Shown here: piece by piece, positions 8,663 to 18,367 of the stretch
Layout of the letters: every line of letters starts with the position of its first letter
How positions within the stretch are numbered: the stretch's first letter is position 1
Assembly: GCA_050732395.1 (NCBI GenBank)
Contig: JBOHQX010000300.1
Location: 1-64,000, forward strand
From: JBIOXB01 sp050732395
GTDB taxonomy: Bacteria; Zhuqueibacterota; Zhuqueibacteria; Zhuqueibacterales; Zhuqueibacteraceae
Length of the DNA: 64,000 nucleotides
Direction: 5' to 3'
Translations under genes and position numbers: made by a program
Notes under the pieces: model-generated
The model's database searches: none
Told to the model about the DNA's origin: nothing
The model's input: only the letters and a program-made list of their open reading frames with translations

Positions 8663-9670
8663 CAGGGTCAAGAGCATCAACACCAATTATCAAGATACCG
8701 GCCAAAGCCTGGTCACCAATTGCAACAATTTCCTCAATCTGACTTGGAAAGAAGGTTTCTCGATTCATCTCAATCAAAATGAACCCATCAACAGCACCTA
8801 CAAGCTATACGATGTGACCGCCAAGCTTCCAGGCGGGGCCACCGCTGCAGAAAGCGATACTTATGTCGAGGTCGGCGTTTTACAGAACGGTTCTACCAAC
8901 CACTACATGGTCGTCAACCGCCGCTGCACCGGCACCGAAACCCGTGAAATTACCCTTACTCTTCCGGGCAACTCCAATTATGCCTATCGCATCACTGATG
9001 TTTACTCCGGCAGTACGACGACCTGCTACCTCGGCAGTGGCATCACCACATTTCCCAATACGCTCGTGCTCGGTCCCGGACAGGGAAAACTGCTCAAGTT
9101 CGAAAACATAGGCGCGTGGTCGAGCACGATCAGCTCCAACACTACGTGGACGGGCAATTATAGTATCAATGCCAATGTCACCGTCAACAATAACATAACG
9201 CTCACTGTCTCGCCTGGAGCGAATGTCCAATTTGGCAGCGCCAAGTCGTTCATCATCAACGGCAGGCTCGTGGCCGACAGCAACAATCCCAGCCAACGTA
9301 TCACTTTCAGCGACGCCAGCTCCACACCCGGCTTTTGGAGCGGCATCAAGATCAACCCGGGCAGCAGCACCAATGTCAGCACCCTGCGCCGCTGTAACGT
9401 GCAATATGCCACGACCGGCATCACCATTACTTACACCGGCAACCAAAATTATGTCACTGTCGATAGGTGCCGAGTCAGCAACAACTCTTCGGGCGGCATA
9501 ACCATGAATGGCAATGCCTATTCGGGCGCCTTGGTGCATCCGATCATTAGCAATGGTCACATTCACCACAACAATACCATCAAGTCAAATGGCAAACGAG
9601 GTGTCTGCATCTTTTTCCAAAGCAATCGCATAGCCGATGGCGGAGGTAGCGACACTAAAGCACGGAAAAG
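8663..9670 (+). pseudogene. Truncated, internally deleted copy of the beta-helix gene at 11992
   Basis: This stretch is closely similar at DNA and protein level to bases from about 13020 of the intact 11992-15387 gene, in the same frame (INTNYQDTGQSLVTN..., then ESDTYVEVGVLQNGST, RRCTGTETREITLTLPGNSN). The match runs to about 9570, skips the equivalent of roughly 13935-14105, and resumes over 9571-9660 before diverging. It has no signal peptide, catalytic-like N-terminal domain, start codon with ribosome site, or sorting domain. The frame stays open to 9836 (the last part, from about 9670, is unrelated to the parent), so a fragment could be made, but it lacks export signals. It is best read as the remnant of a partial gene duplication. 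Confidence 0.85.
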
Positions 9671-10159
9671 CAGCCCGGCTATGATTCTCACAATGATAGT
9701 GGAGTTGTTGTATGTTCGCAAGTTTGAAACATTTGTAACATCGATGCGACAATTCCGCGATGAATTTATGATGCTTAGATCCCAAAAAATAAATTTTCTT
9801 GGTGTGACATTTTTCAGCAAAAAGCAACTATATTAACAGATGGGCAGTTCGAGTAGGGGTTTTTTTCTCATTTGAATGAGTCGAAATTTTGTTACACTAG
9901 TACCCTGAATTTTCGTACCCGCCGCCAACCCTCCGAATAAAACCTGAAAAAGGTGATCTTTATTTCTTCTGTTCGATTAAACCTTGGAAAAACAAGATAA
10001 AAGCTAAAATGATTCTCTTCCTCATGTTTACCAGCATGCATTATGCTCACGCGTAATCGCAAAGGCGGCTGAAGCTTATTTTGGAATATTTTGCAATACA
10101 CAAAAAATCTCAGTCTTAAAACAAGTTTTGCAGCCCATCCACCCACAAGGAGGTGTGTC
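9671..10159. other. Intergenic region before the FG-GAP gene
   Basis: Apart from the unrelated open tail of the preceding pseudogene (to 9836), I see no gene. The segment is AT-rich and probably holds the promoter of the 10160 gene. The sequence just before that start, AAGGAGGTG at 10147-10155, is a near-perfect ribosome-binding site. Confidence 0.5.
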
Positions 10160-11959
10160 ATGCGTAAACACTTCTTTTCCCTACTAACAGCATTGTCGCT
10201 ACCTCTTCTAGCGTATGCACAGCCTGCATTTATAACTTCTCTCTATCCACCGCAACATGGTCTGAACATTCCGGCTGATGCCGAGCTGCAGATAGGTCTA
10301 AGAACCCCTTTGGATCCGGCCTCGATCTCTGATTCATCGATTTATGTCTGGTCGGACATCACCGGCCTACACAAGTTGACGGTAACGTTGGAAAATGGCA
10401 ACAAAAACTTGCGTATCATACCACGCCACTGGCGCTTGATTGACCGCCCGCCATTTAATGTGGGCGAGCGCGTGACCGTAACGCTGACCACGCGATTGCG
10501 CTATGCCGACGGGCGACAGTTTGAGGGACTTACCTGGCATCATACCGTGGCTGTACGACAAAACTTTGGTGGGGATTTCAAACCGGAAGCACTCTTTGGT
10601 GGCGGTGGGTCAACTTATTTTTATGTATCCGATTTTAACGGCGACGGCTGGTGTGATCTCATTGGTCCTGATGACGGGGTACAGCGTAAGATGATTGTAT
10701 TCTTCAACGACAGCGAAGGATTGTTTCAGTTCAGCCATTTAGAGAATATTATCTATCCATACGGTGGTGAAGTAGTGGACTTAGATCGCGATGGTGCTCA
10801 GGAAATGACCTACAGAAACAATCGATTGATCCTAAACGACGGAACTGGTCATTTTACAGAAAAAAAATTTCATAGTATACCGAATGGAAGTGTGAAGGCG
10901 CATGATTTTAATAGTGACGCCATTATGGATTTTGTTGTTGGAGACGTGGTATCAGACACACTTTACTTTGGCCTAAGCGCGAATAGAGAGTCCTTTAAAA
11001 CGTTACAAAAGGTCATCGCGCCAATTCGTCGGCCGACTTTCTATCTTCAAGGCCTCTCATATGATCTCAATAATGACGGCAGAATTGATTTTCTCTATGT
11101 AGGTGGTACAGGTAGCGGGGTTATCGACGGATTTGTAAGTTTTACAATGACCGCTACTGACAGCTTACAACTTTTGCAAATTAGAGAGCTGTTTTATGAG
11201 CAAGGGAGTTTCTACGGAAACGATTTTGATGGAGATGGTGATATTGATTATACTTTCGTTGCCGGCGGCACCGACAATTATGTTACTTTTTTTAATGATG
11301 GCGGTGGTCTGTTGAATCCAGCAGGTTTACAGCGCGATCCTCATGACACTCGACTGGCCGAAACCGTGGAGGGTGGAGACTTTGATGGTGATGGTGATAT
11401 TGATTTGGCTTTTGCAAGCAGTAATCAAGTCTCTGTGATGCCGCAGAGTTTTGCTCCCGATGTTTCTATCTATTTGAACGATGGCAGGGGCAATTTTTTA
11501 TTAACCAGTCGTTTTCGTCTGCCCTTTGATAGTCCCATCAGTTTGGTTTTACGTGCGATAGATCTTGATCGTGACGGTGACCTTGATCTGATTGGTGTCG
11601 CGAATGGCCTCGTCTATGTGGTGGCGAATGGCAATTATCCTAACGAGGTGACTGATCAACAATCATCCTTAATCCCAATGAAGTTCTCCATTGATCCCCT
11701 CTATCCCAATCCAGCAACGTCTTCAGCAAACATTCAGTTGAATTTATCCAAAGATGCAAAAGATGCGGTCCACGTCACGATCTTTGACGTCAATGGCAGA
11801 GTTGTGCAAGCTTGGCATTTTGACGGGCATGAAAAAACGATTCGATTCACCTGGTCTTTCCATGATCAAATGTCGCCACCTTTATCCAATGGCGTTTATT
11901 TTGTTCGAGCACGCATGGGTAAATTGAGTGCAATACAGAAGCTTTTGATCCAAAAATAA
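10160..11959 (+). CDS. Secreted FG-GAP/VCBS repeat protein with sorting domain
   Basis: 599 residues. A signal peptide (RKHFFSLLTALSLPLLAYAQ) is followed by an Ig-like domain (SLYPPQHGLNIPADAELQIG, about 25-130), then a propeller of FG-GAP/VCBS repeats with calcium-loop signatures: DFNGDGWCD, DLDRDGAQE, DLNNDGRID, DFDGDGDID (twice) and DLDRDGDLD. The last 80 residues (DPLYPNPATSSANIQL..., NGVYFVRARMGK) are the C-terminal sorting module associated with type IX-like secretion. The start at ATG 10160 is fixed by AAGGAGGTG upstream and by the signal peptide; the open frame reaches back to 10091. It is probably exported to the surface or medium and precedes the beta-helix gene by 32 bases, so the two may be co-expressed. 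Function beyond binding or adhesion is unknown. Confidence 0.85.
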   Translation: MRKHFFSLLTALSLPLLAYAQPAFITSLYPPQHGLNIPADAELQIGLRTPLDPASISDSSIYVWSDITGLHKLTVTLENGNKNLRIIPRHWRLIDRPPFNVGERVTVTLTTRLRYADGRQFEGLTWHHTVAVRQNFGGDFKPEALFGGGGSTYFYVSDFNGDGWCDLIGPDDGVQRKMIVFFNDSEGLFQFSHLENIIYPYGGEVVDLDRDGAQEMTYRNNRLILNDGTGHFTEKKFHSIPNGSVKAHDFNSDAIMDFVVGDVVSDTLYFGLSANRESFKTLQKVIAPIRRPTFYLQGLSYDLNNDGRIDFLYVGGTGSGVIDGFVSFTMTATDSLQLLQIRELFYEQGSFYGNDFDGDGDIDYTFVAGGTDNYVTFFNDGGGLLNPAGLQRDPHDTRLAETVEGGDFDGDGDIDLAFASSNQVSVMPQSFAPDVSIYLNDGRGNFLLTSRFRLPFDSPISLVLRAIDLDRDGDLDLIGVANGLVYVVANGNYPNEVTDQQSSLIPMKFSIDPLYPNPATSSANIQLNLSKDAKDAVHVTIFDVNGRVVQAWHFDGHEKTIRFTWSFHDQMSPPLSNGVYFVRARMGKLSAIQKLLIQK

Positions 11960-11991
11960 AAGTTATGAATCAACTCACAAGGAGGTATATC

Positions 11992-14900
11992 ATGTTTAGA
12001 AGAATTCTTCCATGCTGCCTCGTTGTTTTGGGGTACAGTTCTATTGATGTTGGGAGTGGCTTGGCGCAATCCGTGTTTCGTGTTGGCGCCTGGTGCTTGC
12101 ATCAACCGCAGCCAGCACCTCAGGCGGTTTATTTCAACGCTAGCGTTGGCGAATGGCGTGTTCTCACCCCAGAACGGGATAAGCTCCTCAATCTTGGATT
12201 AAATTACATGCTTGCATGCGCCAATCGTCTGGAGGCTGAGGACGCCTTGGTTTTCATGGGCGACTCACTGGCTTCCGCTCCCGCTCCCAAGGACTTTAAA
12301 TCGACTTTGGAGTACGTGCCGCCTGGTTCTTCGACGTATTTCCCATCAGGCCAGCCAAATTATTTCTACCAAATGTGGCGCAAGTCGCGCACGGCGCAGT
12401 TGTACCTCACCACCACCACTTGGGATGACAGTGTTGTCGCGGGCTTTCAAGCCATGAACAATCGCCACTCCGCCAGGATCGATGGGGTGCACAGCTTTCT
12501 AGCGCTTGCCGAAGGTTGTACGAATCAGAACAGCAAGATCACCGGTATCAATTTTATGTGTGATCATACTATCGTTGATTCCTACGTTCAACCGTGGCAT
12601 GTGCCGACACCGTTCACACCATATCCCTGCGATAGCGTGCTAACTTATGAAATCGCCAACGGCCTGGTCAGCGCCGATCATTTTATGGGTGGCGGGTATT
12701 ATTTGCAAACCGGAACGCCTTCTTCTGGAACACCTTTTCAAGCTGCGCTTCAAGGTTTTGTTTCCTCTCTCAGAGATCCCGCAAGAGGGATTCGAGACGC
12801 AACCTCTACCACCAAGCTTTGGGTCGTACTGCAAGCGCACGAAGCCGCTCCTCCGATCAGCTTGCGTTTACCAACCAAAGAAGAGATTCTATGCCAGGTC
12901 AATCTGGCTTTGGCTCAAGGTGTGAAAGGGGTTGTGTATTATGTTTACTCCACCGTGGCAAATCCGTATCAATCCGGCCTCTTGAATGCGAGTCGTGATA
13001 CCACCACGCAATACAATCGCGTCAAGGACATCAACACCAATTATCAAGGGACTGGCCAAAACCTGGTCACTATTGGTAACAATTTTCTCAATCTGACCTG
13101 GAAAGAGGGCTACTCGATTCACCTCAATCAAAACGAACCCATCAACAGCACGTACACGTTGTACGATGTGACCTCCAAAATTCCAGCCGGCGCCACGGAT
13201 GCAGAAAGCGATACTTATGTCGAGGTCGGCGTTTTACAGAACGGTTCTACCAGCCATTATATGGTCGTCAACCGCCGCTGCACCGGTACCGAAACCCGCG
13301 AAATTACCCTTACTCATCAGGGCAACTCCAATTATGCCTATCGCATCACTGATGTTTACTCCGGCAGTACGACGACCTGTTACCTCGGCAGTGGCATCAC
13401 CACCTTTCCCTACACGCTCGTGCTCGGCCCCGGGCAAGGCAAGCTGCTCAAGCTCGAGGACATAGGCGCGTGGTCGAGCACGATCAGCGCCAACACCACG
13501 TGGTCGGGCAACTATAGTATCAATGCCAATGTCACTGTCAACAATAATATCACGCTCACGGTCTCACCTGGAGCAATAGTTCAATTCGGCAGCGCGAAAT
13601 CGCTCACCATTAACGGCAAGCTCGTCGCCGACAGCAACAATCCCAACCAGCGGATCACTTTCAACGGCGCCAGCTCCACACCCGGCTTTTGGAGCGGCAT
13701 CAAAATCTACCCGGGCAGCAGCACCAACGTCAGCACCCTGCGCCGCTGTAACGTGCAGTATGCCACTACCGGCATCACCATTACTTACACCGGCAACCAA
13801 AACTACGTTACCGTCGATAGATGCCGGGTCAGCAACAACGCTTCGAGTGGTATTACTGTGAATGGCAATGCCTTTTCGGGCGCTTTTGCGCATCCCCTCA
13901 TCAGCAATAGCCACGTTCATTCCAACAGCTCCAGCGGCATCTCCATGTCTAACTACGCCAAGCCCGTGGTCAGCGGAAATCGAATTGAGGGCAATACCGG
14001 ATACGGCATCACTGCCAATACCTCTTGCCTTCCTGAAGTGAAGTATAATCTCGTCACCAGTAATAGTTCCAATGGCATGCTATTCACGTACTCCAGCAAT
14101 GCGGAGGTGCACCGCAACACCGTCAAAACCAACTCGAGTGGCGGAGTTTATACCATGTTCACCAGCAATATCACGGCTCATGGCGTGGGTGCTTCAAAAG
14201 GCCGCAATGAAATCACCAACAATACCGGTTTGGGCATTTATGCCAATGGCAGCTCGCCAGTGTTCGGGATTGCTCCGAATGGCTACAACTGGATTCAAAA
14301 CAACACGAGTTATGAAGCGCAACAGGTCGGCAGCCTCAATCAAATACGCGCAGAAAATTGCTATTGGGGCGGCGGTGCACCGGCGCCCAGTGAAATTTCC
14401 GGCGCCGTCGATTATTCGCCTTATACCACGACTGTCCCTGATTCGGTAGGTTGGGGCCATGACGGTACGTATGACCCCTCTTATCTCAAAACAGGCAATT
14501 CCGGGACGATCGCAGAACTGTTCGCCCCACAAACACCCAATGACCCCATGGCCTCGGCAGCCATTTTCGCGTCAAATGGCTCTTCAAGCGATTGGACAGA
14601 AGAGTTAAGGGCCGCGATTCACGAGGGACTCAAAACCGGCGATTGGAGCAAGGCCACCGAGGTGATTACCTCATTGCACCGCGAGCTGCAAAATGCACGC
14701 ATACCCGAGGTCGATTTCAGCGTGGTCACCGCTTATGCCAACGACCGCGAGGTGGCATCTTTCATCGGCAAAATGCTGGCGCTGGTGTTGATGGAAAAAG
14801 ACCTGCTTGAAAACAAAGTATCGGACGCGTTGGCAAAATCAGCCGCCTTCAGGCAGAGCAATGCCGAGCATCAAGCCGAACTTTTGGCTAATGCCGGCTT

Positions 14901-15387
14901 GATTCATCTGTATCGCCAAAACGATCTGGTGGCGGCCAAAAACGTTTTGAGCCAATTGCAAGCCATGGCGCAGAGCGGCGATGCGACCGCAGCCGAGCAT
15001 GTGAAGTTTTTCGGAATGATCATCACAGATTACGAGGGACAGCAGTCAGCAGAGGATGCGGGTTTAGCGAAGGTTGCGCTGGCCGTGGATCAAGCCAGCG
15101 CGCCTCCCATGAGCACGGCATTGGCGCAGAACTATCCGAACCCCTTCAATCCGGAAACGACTATCCGCTTTCGTCTAAACGAGAGTCAAAAGATTCGGCT
15201 ACTCCTCTTTGACCTCACGGGAAAACTCGCGCGGACTCTGGCGGAAGGCGAGTTCTCGGCCGGAGAGCAGATAATCTCCTGGGACGGACGCGATCAGCAA
15301 GGGCAATGGGTTGCCAGCGGAGTTTATTTCTATGAGCTCCGCACCGAGAATAAAGTTGAACGCAGGAAGATGTCGTTAATTCGTTAG
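11992..15387 (+). CDS. Large secreted protein: TIM-barrel-like domain, parallel beta-helix, sorting domain
   Basis: 1131 residues. Signal peptide ending near GLAQ; residues about 25-400 look like a glycoside-hydrolase-type TIM barrel (GVKGVVYYVYS, WVVLQAHE) but match no family I can name. About 490-830 is a right-handed beta-helix with PbH1-like repeats rich in G, N and S (VTVNNNITLTVSPGAIVQFG, ITANTSCLPEVKYN). A helical, TPR-like segment at about 860-1020 follows, then the sorting module (LAQNYPNPFNPETTIRFRL, GVYFYELRTENK). AAGGAGGT at 11979-11986 fixes the start at ATG 11992. The predicted role is binding or cleavage of a polysaccharide outside the cell. Part of this gene is duplicated at 8663. 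Confidence 0.83.
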   Translation: MFRRILPCCLVVLGYSSIDVGSGLAQSVFRVGAWCLHQPQPAPQAVYFNASVGEWRVLTPERDKLLNLGLNYMLACANRLEAEDALVFMGDSLASAPAPKDFKSTLEYVPPGSSTYFPSGQPNYFYQMWRKSRTAQLYLTTTTWDDSVVAGFQAMNNRHSARIDGVHSFLALAEGCTNQNSKITGINFMCDHTIVDSYVQPWHVPTPFTPYPCDSVLTYEIANGLVSADHFMGGGYYLQTGTPSSGTPFQAALQGFVSSLRDPARGIRDATSTTKLWVVLQAHEAAPPISLRLPTKEEILCQVNLALAQGVKGVVYYVYSTVANPYQSGLLNASRDTTTQYNRVKDINTNYQGTGQNLVTIGNNFLNLTWKEGYSIHLNQNEPINSTYTLYDVTSKIPAGATDAESDTYVEVGVLQNGSTSHYMVVNRRCTGTETREITLTHQGNSNYAYRITDVYSGSTTTCYLGSGITTFPYTLVLGPGQGKLLKLEDIGAWSSTISANTTWSGNYSINANVTVNNNITLTVSPGAIVQFGSAKSLTINGKLVADSNNPNQRITFNGASSTPGFWSGIKIYPGSSTNVSTLRRCNVQYATTGITITYTGNQNYVTVDRCRVSNNASSGITVNGNAFSGAFAHPLISNSHVHSNSSSGISMSNYAKPVVSGNRIEGNTGYGITANTSCLPEVKYNLVTSNSSNGMLFTYSSNAEVHRNTVKTNSSGGVYTMFTSNITAHGVGASKGRNEITNNTGLGIYANGSSPVFGIAPNGYNWIQNNTSYEAQQVGSLNQIRAENCYWGGGAPAPSEISGAVDYSPYTTTVPDSVGWGHDGTYDPSYLKTGNSGTIAELFAPQTPNDPMASAAIFASNGSSSDWTEELRAAIHEGLKTGDWSKATEVITSLHRELQNARIPEVDFSVVTAYANDREVASFIGKMLALVLMEKDLLENKVSDALAKSAAFRQSNAEHQAELLANAGLIHLYRQNDLVAAKNVLSQLQAMAQSGDATAAEHVKFFGMIITDYEGQQSAEDAGLAKVALAVDQASAPPMSTALAQNYPNPFNPETTIRFRLNESQKIRLLLFDLTGKLARTLAEGEFSAGEQIISWDGRDQQGQWVASGVYFYELRTENKVERRKMSLIR

Positions 15388-15597
15388 CCGCACGAAGTCG
15401 CTCGACAAAATCGAAGGGTCATTCGGCATACTTCGACTTTACCTGACAAGGGGCATTCACCTCCTCATGGCTCGCAGCAGGAGGCTGCAAAACTTTTGCA
15501 ATCGTCCAGCTCAAGATTTTCAAACGAGCCGCTGAAGGGCCCTACGGTCTGAGAATCAAAGCTCCTTTCGGAGCAGCGTTAAATTAAGAACTTGCCA

Positions 15598-15660
15598 AAC
15601 GGATTGAAAAACGACCAACGGATTCTGTTCTGAAATCGTTGGTCGCTTTTCATCCGTAGC
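15598..15660. terminator. Palindrome between convergent genes
   Basis: CAAACGGATTG and CCAACGGAT lie in the left arm; ATCGTTGGTCG (from 15635) and CATCCG complete the right arm. It lies between the ends of the 11992 gene (+) and the methyltransferase (-) and overlaps the latter's stop codon. The position suits a bidirectional terminator, and it belongs to the same family as the palindromes at 5016, 34614 and 53386. Confidence 0.6.
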
Positions 15661-16624
15661 CTTTTCTAAACAATCCAATCTTCAAATAATCATCTCCAGA
15701 AAAATCTTTGCTGATAGGAATTTCTTCAATCAAGCTCAATTTCTCCGTTAAGGTTTGCAAAAAATTTCGGCGGGTGAGATCACGAGCATTCGTGCTGGCA
15801 AGCAGATAGCCGCCAGGGCGCAGCACGCGCTCGAAATCTTCCAGCATTTCACGAAAACCTTTTGCAACACTGAAACGAGTACCGGACTTTTGCGATGAGT
15901 AAGTCGGCGGATCACAGATGATTAAATCAAACGACTCGTTCTTCTGCTTACGCAGAAATTTCACCGCATCTTCGCGACGTTGGCGCACGACCGCCACTTC
16001 ATTTAGACCTTGATTTTCCTTCGCCCAATTCAGCCAATGCGCGCTGGTATCAACTTCGATAACGCGCCCCGCGCCGGCCTTGGCGGCAGCAATGGAAAAC
16101 CCGCCGGTGTAGGAAAACAAATTCAAAACCTGATCACCGGCTTTCACGAGCTGGTAAACACGCTGCCGCGCATACTTGATATCCAAAAACAATCCCGTGC
16201 TGAAGCCGGCATGAAACGAAACCGCAAATTGCAAGTCAAATTCATGAATAGTGAAACGCTCCGGAGGCAGTTCACCGAGCAACAATTGCGGTGCCGGTTT
16301 TTGTGAAAAGCCCTCACTGCTGGCGTGTGAAAGATTTTCAGGTCGAAATTTCTTTACGGCACCATGAAAACGCAAACCGAGCTTGCTCAGTACCTCCGCA
16401 AATTGAGCGGCCAGCTCGGCCAAATTCTCGTGGAAGTAGTTTTCATAACAAGTGAAGAGCAGATAGCCGCCGTAATAATCCACTGCAAGCCGAGGATCGA
16501 TCTCAAAATGAGAAAGGCGAAAGGCATCACAAGTTGTGAAAAACTTCCGCCGGCTCGCTATCATGGCGGGAAGTGATGATGACATCATGAACAAAAGTTG
16601 GGTGAAGTAGTCATTTTGTAGCAT
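15650..16624 (-). CDS. Class I SAM-dependent rRNA methyltransferase (RlmI/RlmK-like)
   Basis: 324 residues. The Rossmann methyltransferase core has VLNLFSYTGGFSIAAAKAGA (SAM motif I), VIEVDTSAHWLNWAKEN, and the motif IV sequence FDLIICDPPTYSSQK typical of the RlmI/RlmK family, which methylates 23S rRNA. The N-terminal PUA domain of RlmI is absent; the first 130 residues fit the linker (EEHEE-type) domain only. The start is uncertain: the longest form begins at 16624, and the Met pair at 16588/16585 is also possible; none has a good ribosome site. It is separated from modB by about 200 bases with an inverted repeat, so it is probably its own unit. The modified base cannot be read from the sequence. 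Confidence 0.82.
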   Translation of the reverse strand: MLQNDYFTQLLFMMSSSLPAMIASRRKFFTTCDAFRLSHFEIDPRLAVDYYGGYLLFTCYENYFHENLAELAAQFAEVLSKLGLRFHGAVKKFRPENLSHASSEGFSQKPAPQLLLGELPPERFTIHEFDLQFAVSFHAGFSTGLFLDIKYARQRVYQLVKAGDQVLNLFSYTGGFSIAAAKAGAGRVIEVDTSAHWLNWAKENQGLNEVAVVRQRREDAVKFLRKQKNESFDLIICDPPTYSSQKSGTRFSVAKGFREMLEDFERVLRPGGYLLASTNARDLTRRNFLQTLTEKLSLIEEIPISKDFSGDDYLKIGLFRKGYG

Positions 16625-16677
16625 TCACTACTGTGGTGGATTGTACTGCGACGTGAAGTCGACTAAACTACCTTTGT

Positions 16678-16776
16678 TTGTCATTCAGGAGGAATCTTGG
16701 TGAGTATTACCGAGGCCTTGTGAGTCATACTTCTTTGAAGGCCTCGACGGCGCTCACCGGGATTCCTTCTGAATGA
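16678..16776. repeat. Imperfect inverted repeat of the TGTCATTCTG type
   Basis: GTCATTCAGGAGGAATCTTGG in the left arm pairs with CCGGGATTCCTTCTGAATGAC at the right end; an inner pair, GAGGCCTT/AAGGCCTC, extends the fold. It resembles the arms at 31900, 33053 and 50245. It lies downstream of modB (minus strand) and could form a terminator hairpin for it. Confidence 0.55.
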
Positions 16777-16821
16777 CGGGTCCAAATGTCCGAGAAAAAT
16801 TCCAATCCGCAAGTTGGTATA

Positions 16822-17514
16822 TCAAGACTCCCGCTCAATCTTGCGCTGAATCAGGGTGATCAGCAACAACATGAAAAACGAAATGAGCAGTAAAATGAGA
16901 GCGTAAAGATGGGCCGTATCGTAATTGAGCTTTTGCACTTCGTCGTACAGCGCAATGGAAGCCACTCTCGTTTTGCCGGGTATGTTCCCTCCCAGCATGA
17001 CCACGACGCCAAATTCGCCCAGCGTGTGTGCAAAACCCAATATCGCCCCGACGCCGATCCCTTTGAGCGAAAGCGGAAGCACAACGTGCCCAAACGTTTG
17101 CCACGGCGTCGCGCCCATGGCGCGAGCAGCATCGAGGTAATCCTGATGGACTGAACGAAAAGAGCTCAAGATTGGTTGGACGGCATAGGGCAGGCTGTAG
17201 ATGACGGAGCCAATCACCAGGCCTTTAAAAGTGAATGTCAAGGTTTGGCCGGTGAGCTCCATCCAAAACGCGCCGAAGGGGCGTTGCGGTGAGAAGAGCA
17301 TGAGCAAATAGAAGCCGATGACCGTGGGGGGCAACACGATCGGCAGGCTCACCACGGTTTCGAACACGACCGTGCTTCGCCCCCCGCGCCTGCACAGCCA
17401 GTACGCCAGCGGAAGGCTAACCAAAAGTAACAGCAGCGTGACCACGAAAGCCAGGCGCAACGTCAGCGCGAGTGCCTCCCACAGCTCGGGTGGCAATCCA
17501 AGAAATGCCGGCAA
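16822..17514 (-). CDS. modB: Molybdate ABC transporter permease
   Basis: 230 residues with about five hydrophobic segments and the ABC-permease EAA loop DAARAMGATPWQTFGHVVLP, where the ATPase docks. The sequence FETVVSLPIVLPPTVIGFYLL is characteristic of ModB. It carries molybdate (or tungstate) through the inner membrane. The start is TTG 17514, with AAGGA seven bases upstream and only 11 bases after modA, so it is translationally linked to modA. No ATPase gene (modC) follows; an inverted repeat and a methyltransferase gene come next. Sulfate permease is the nearest alternative, but the neighbour is a ModA-type binding protein. Confidence 0.92.
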   Translation of the reverse strand: MPAFLGLPPELWEALALTLRLAFVVTLLLLLVSLPLAYWLCRRGGRSTVVFETVVSLPIVLPPTVIGFYLLMLFSPQRPFGAFWMELTGQTLTFTFKGLVIGSVIYSLPYAVQPILSSFRSVHQDYLDAARAMGATPWQTFGHVVLPLSLKGIGVGAILGFAHTLGEFGVVVMLGGNIPGKTRVASIALYDEVQKLNYDTAHLYALILLLISFFMLLLITLIQRKIERES

Positions 17515-17525
17515 GCAGTGTTCCT

Positions 17526-18311
17526 TTATTGGGGCAGGCGAAATCCATAACGGTTGAAAACCGCCCTGGCCTGCTCCGAACGAATGAAATTCAGATATAC
17601 TTTGGCCGCGGGCTTGCTTCTCCCCGTTTTGGTCAGCACCGCTCCCTGCTCCAACCGCGGATAGTAGCTTTCGGGAATTTCATAAAACTTGCCGGCGTTG
17701 CTGAGCTTGGGCGCGAGCACCAACGACAACGCGACGATGCCCGCGTCAACGTTCCCGGTTTGAATGAATTGCGCGGTTTGTGCGACGTTTTCGCCCAGCA
17801 CGATTTTGTTTTGAATGGTATCCCAGGTTTTACTGTGCACCAGCGCGGCTTTCGCCGCCCGGCCGTACGGCGCATGCTCTGGATTCGCAATGGCAATGCG
17901 TTTGATCTTCACGTCACGCAAGATTTCCAAACCGTGTTCGACCGCGATTTCGGGATTGAGCGACCAGAGCACGATATGGCCGACCGCATACAACGTCAAG
18001 CTACTGGAATCCGCCAGCCCGGCCTTGATCAATTCTTCGGGATATTTCATATCCGCCGACATGAAAATGTCAAAAGGCGCGCCGTTTTGTATTTGCGCGA
18101 ATAGATTTCCGGAGGCACCTGCTGAAACCTGCAGCACGACCTGCGGATGCGTTTTCCGAAATTCCACGTTCAAATCGTCGAGGCAATATACCAAATCTGC
18201 GGCAGCGGCAATGGTGAGCGTTTCATCATTTTGGGCACGAGCCACCGCCGCCATCGCAAAAAGGCTCATCCCAATGGCAATGAGACATTTAGTTTTCACA
18301 AGAGATTTCAT
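17526..18311 (-). CDS. modA: Molybdate-binding periplasmic protein
   Basis: 261 residues: signal peptide (LIAIGMSLFAMAAVARAQ), then the ModA fold with TIAAAADLVYCLDDLN, VSAGASGNLFAQIQNGAPFD (oxyanion-binding serine), IFMSADMKYPEELI, IANPEHAPYGRAAKAAL and AGIVALSLVLAP. It captures molybdate or tungstate in the periplasm and delivers it to ModB, encoded 11 bases downstream. It starts 57 bases after the CPBP-SpoIIE gene on the same strand, so the two may share a transcript. Molybdenum or tungsten would serve oxidoreductases of an anaerobic metabolism. The presence of ModA and ModB without ModC is noted separately. Confidence 0.93.
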   Translation of the reverse strand: MKSLVKTKCLIAIGMSLFAMAAVARAQNDETLTIAAAADLVYCLDDLNVEFRKTHPQVVLQVSAGASGNLFAQIQNGAPFDIFMSADMKYPEELIKAGLADSSSLTLYAVGHIVLWSLNPEIAVEHGLEILRDVKIKRIAIANPEHAPYGRAAKAALVHSKTWDTIQNKIVLGENVAQTAQFIQTGNVDAGIVALSLVLAPKLSNAGKFYEIPESYYPRLEQGAVLTKTGRSKPAAKVYLNFIRSEQARAVFNRYGFRLPQ

Positions 18312-18367
18312 CTGAAAATCCGGTGTTACATTCTTGCTTTGCGCCTGAAGGCGCTACTACGAACCGC

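Noticed and set aside
18312..18367. Molybdenum-cofactor riboswitch before modA
   Set aside because: The gap to the previous gene is only 56 bases, too short for that riboswitch; just a small GCGCCTGAAGGCGC hairpin is there.
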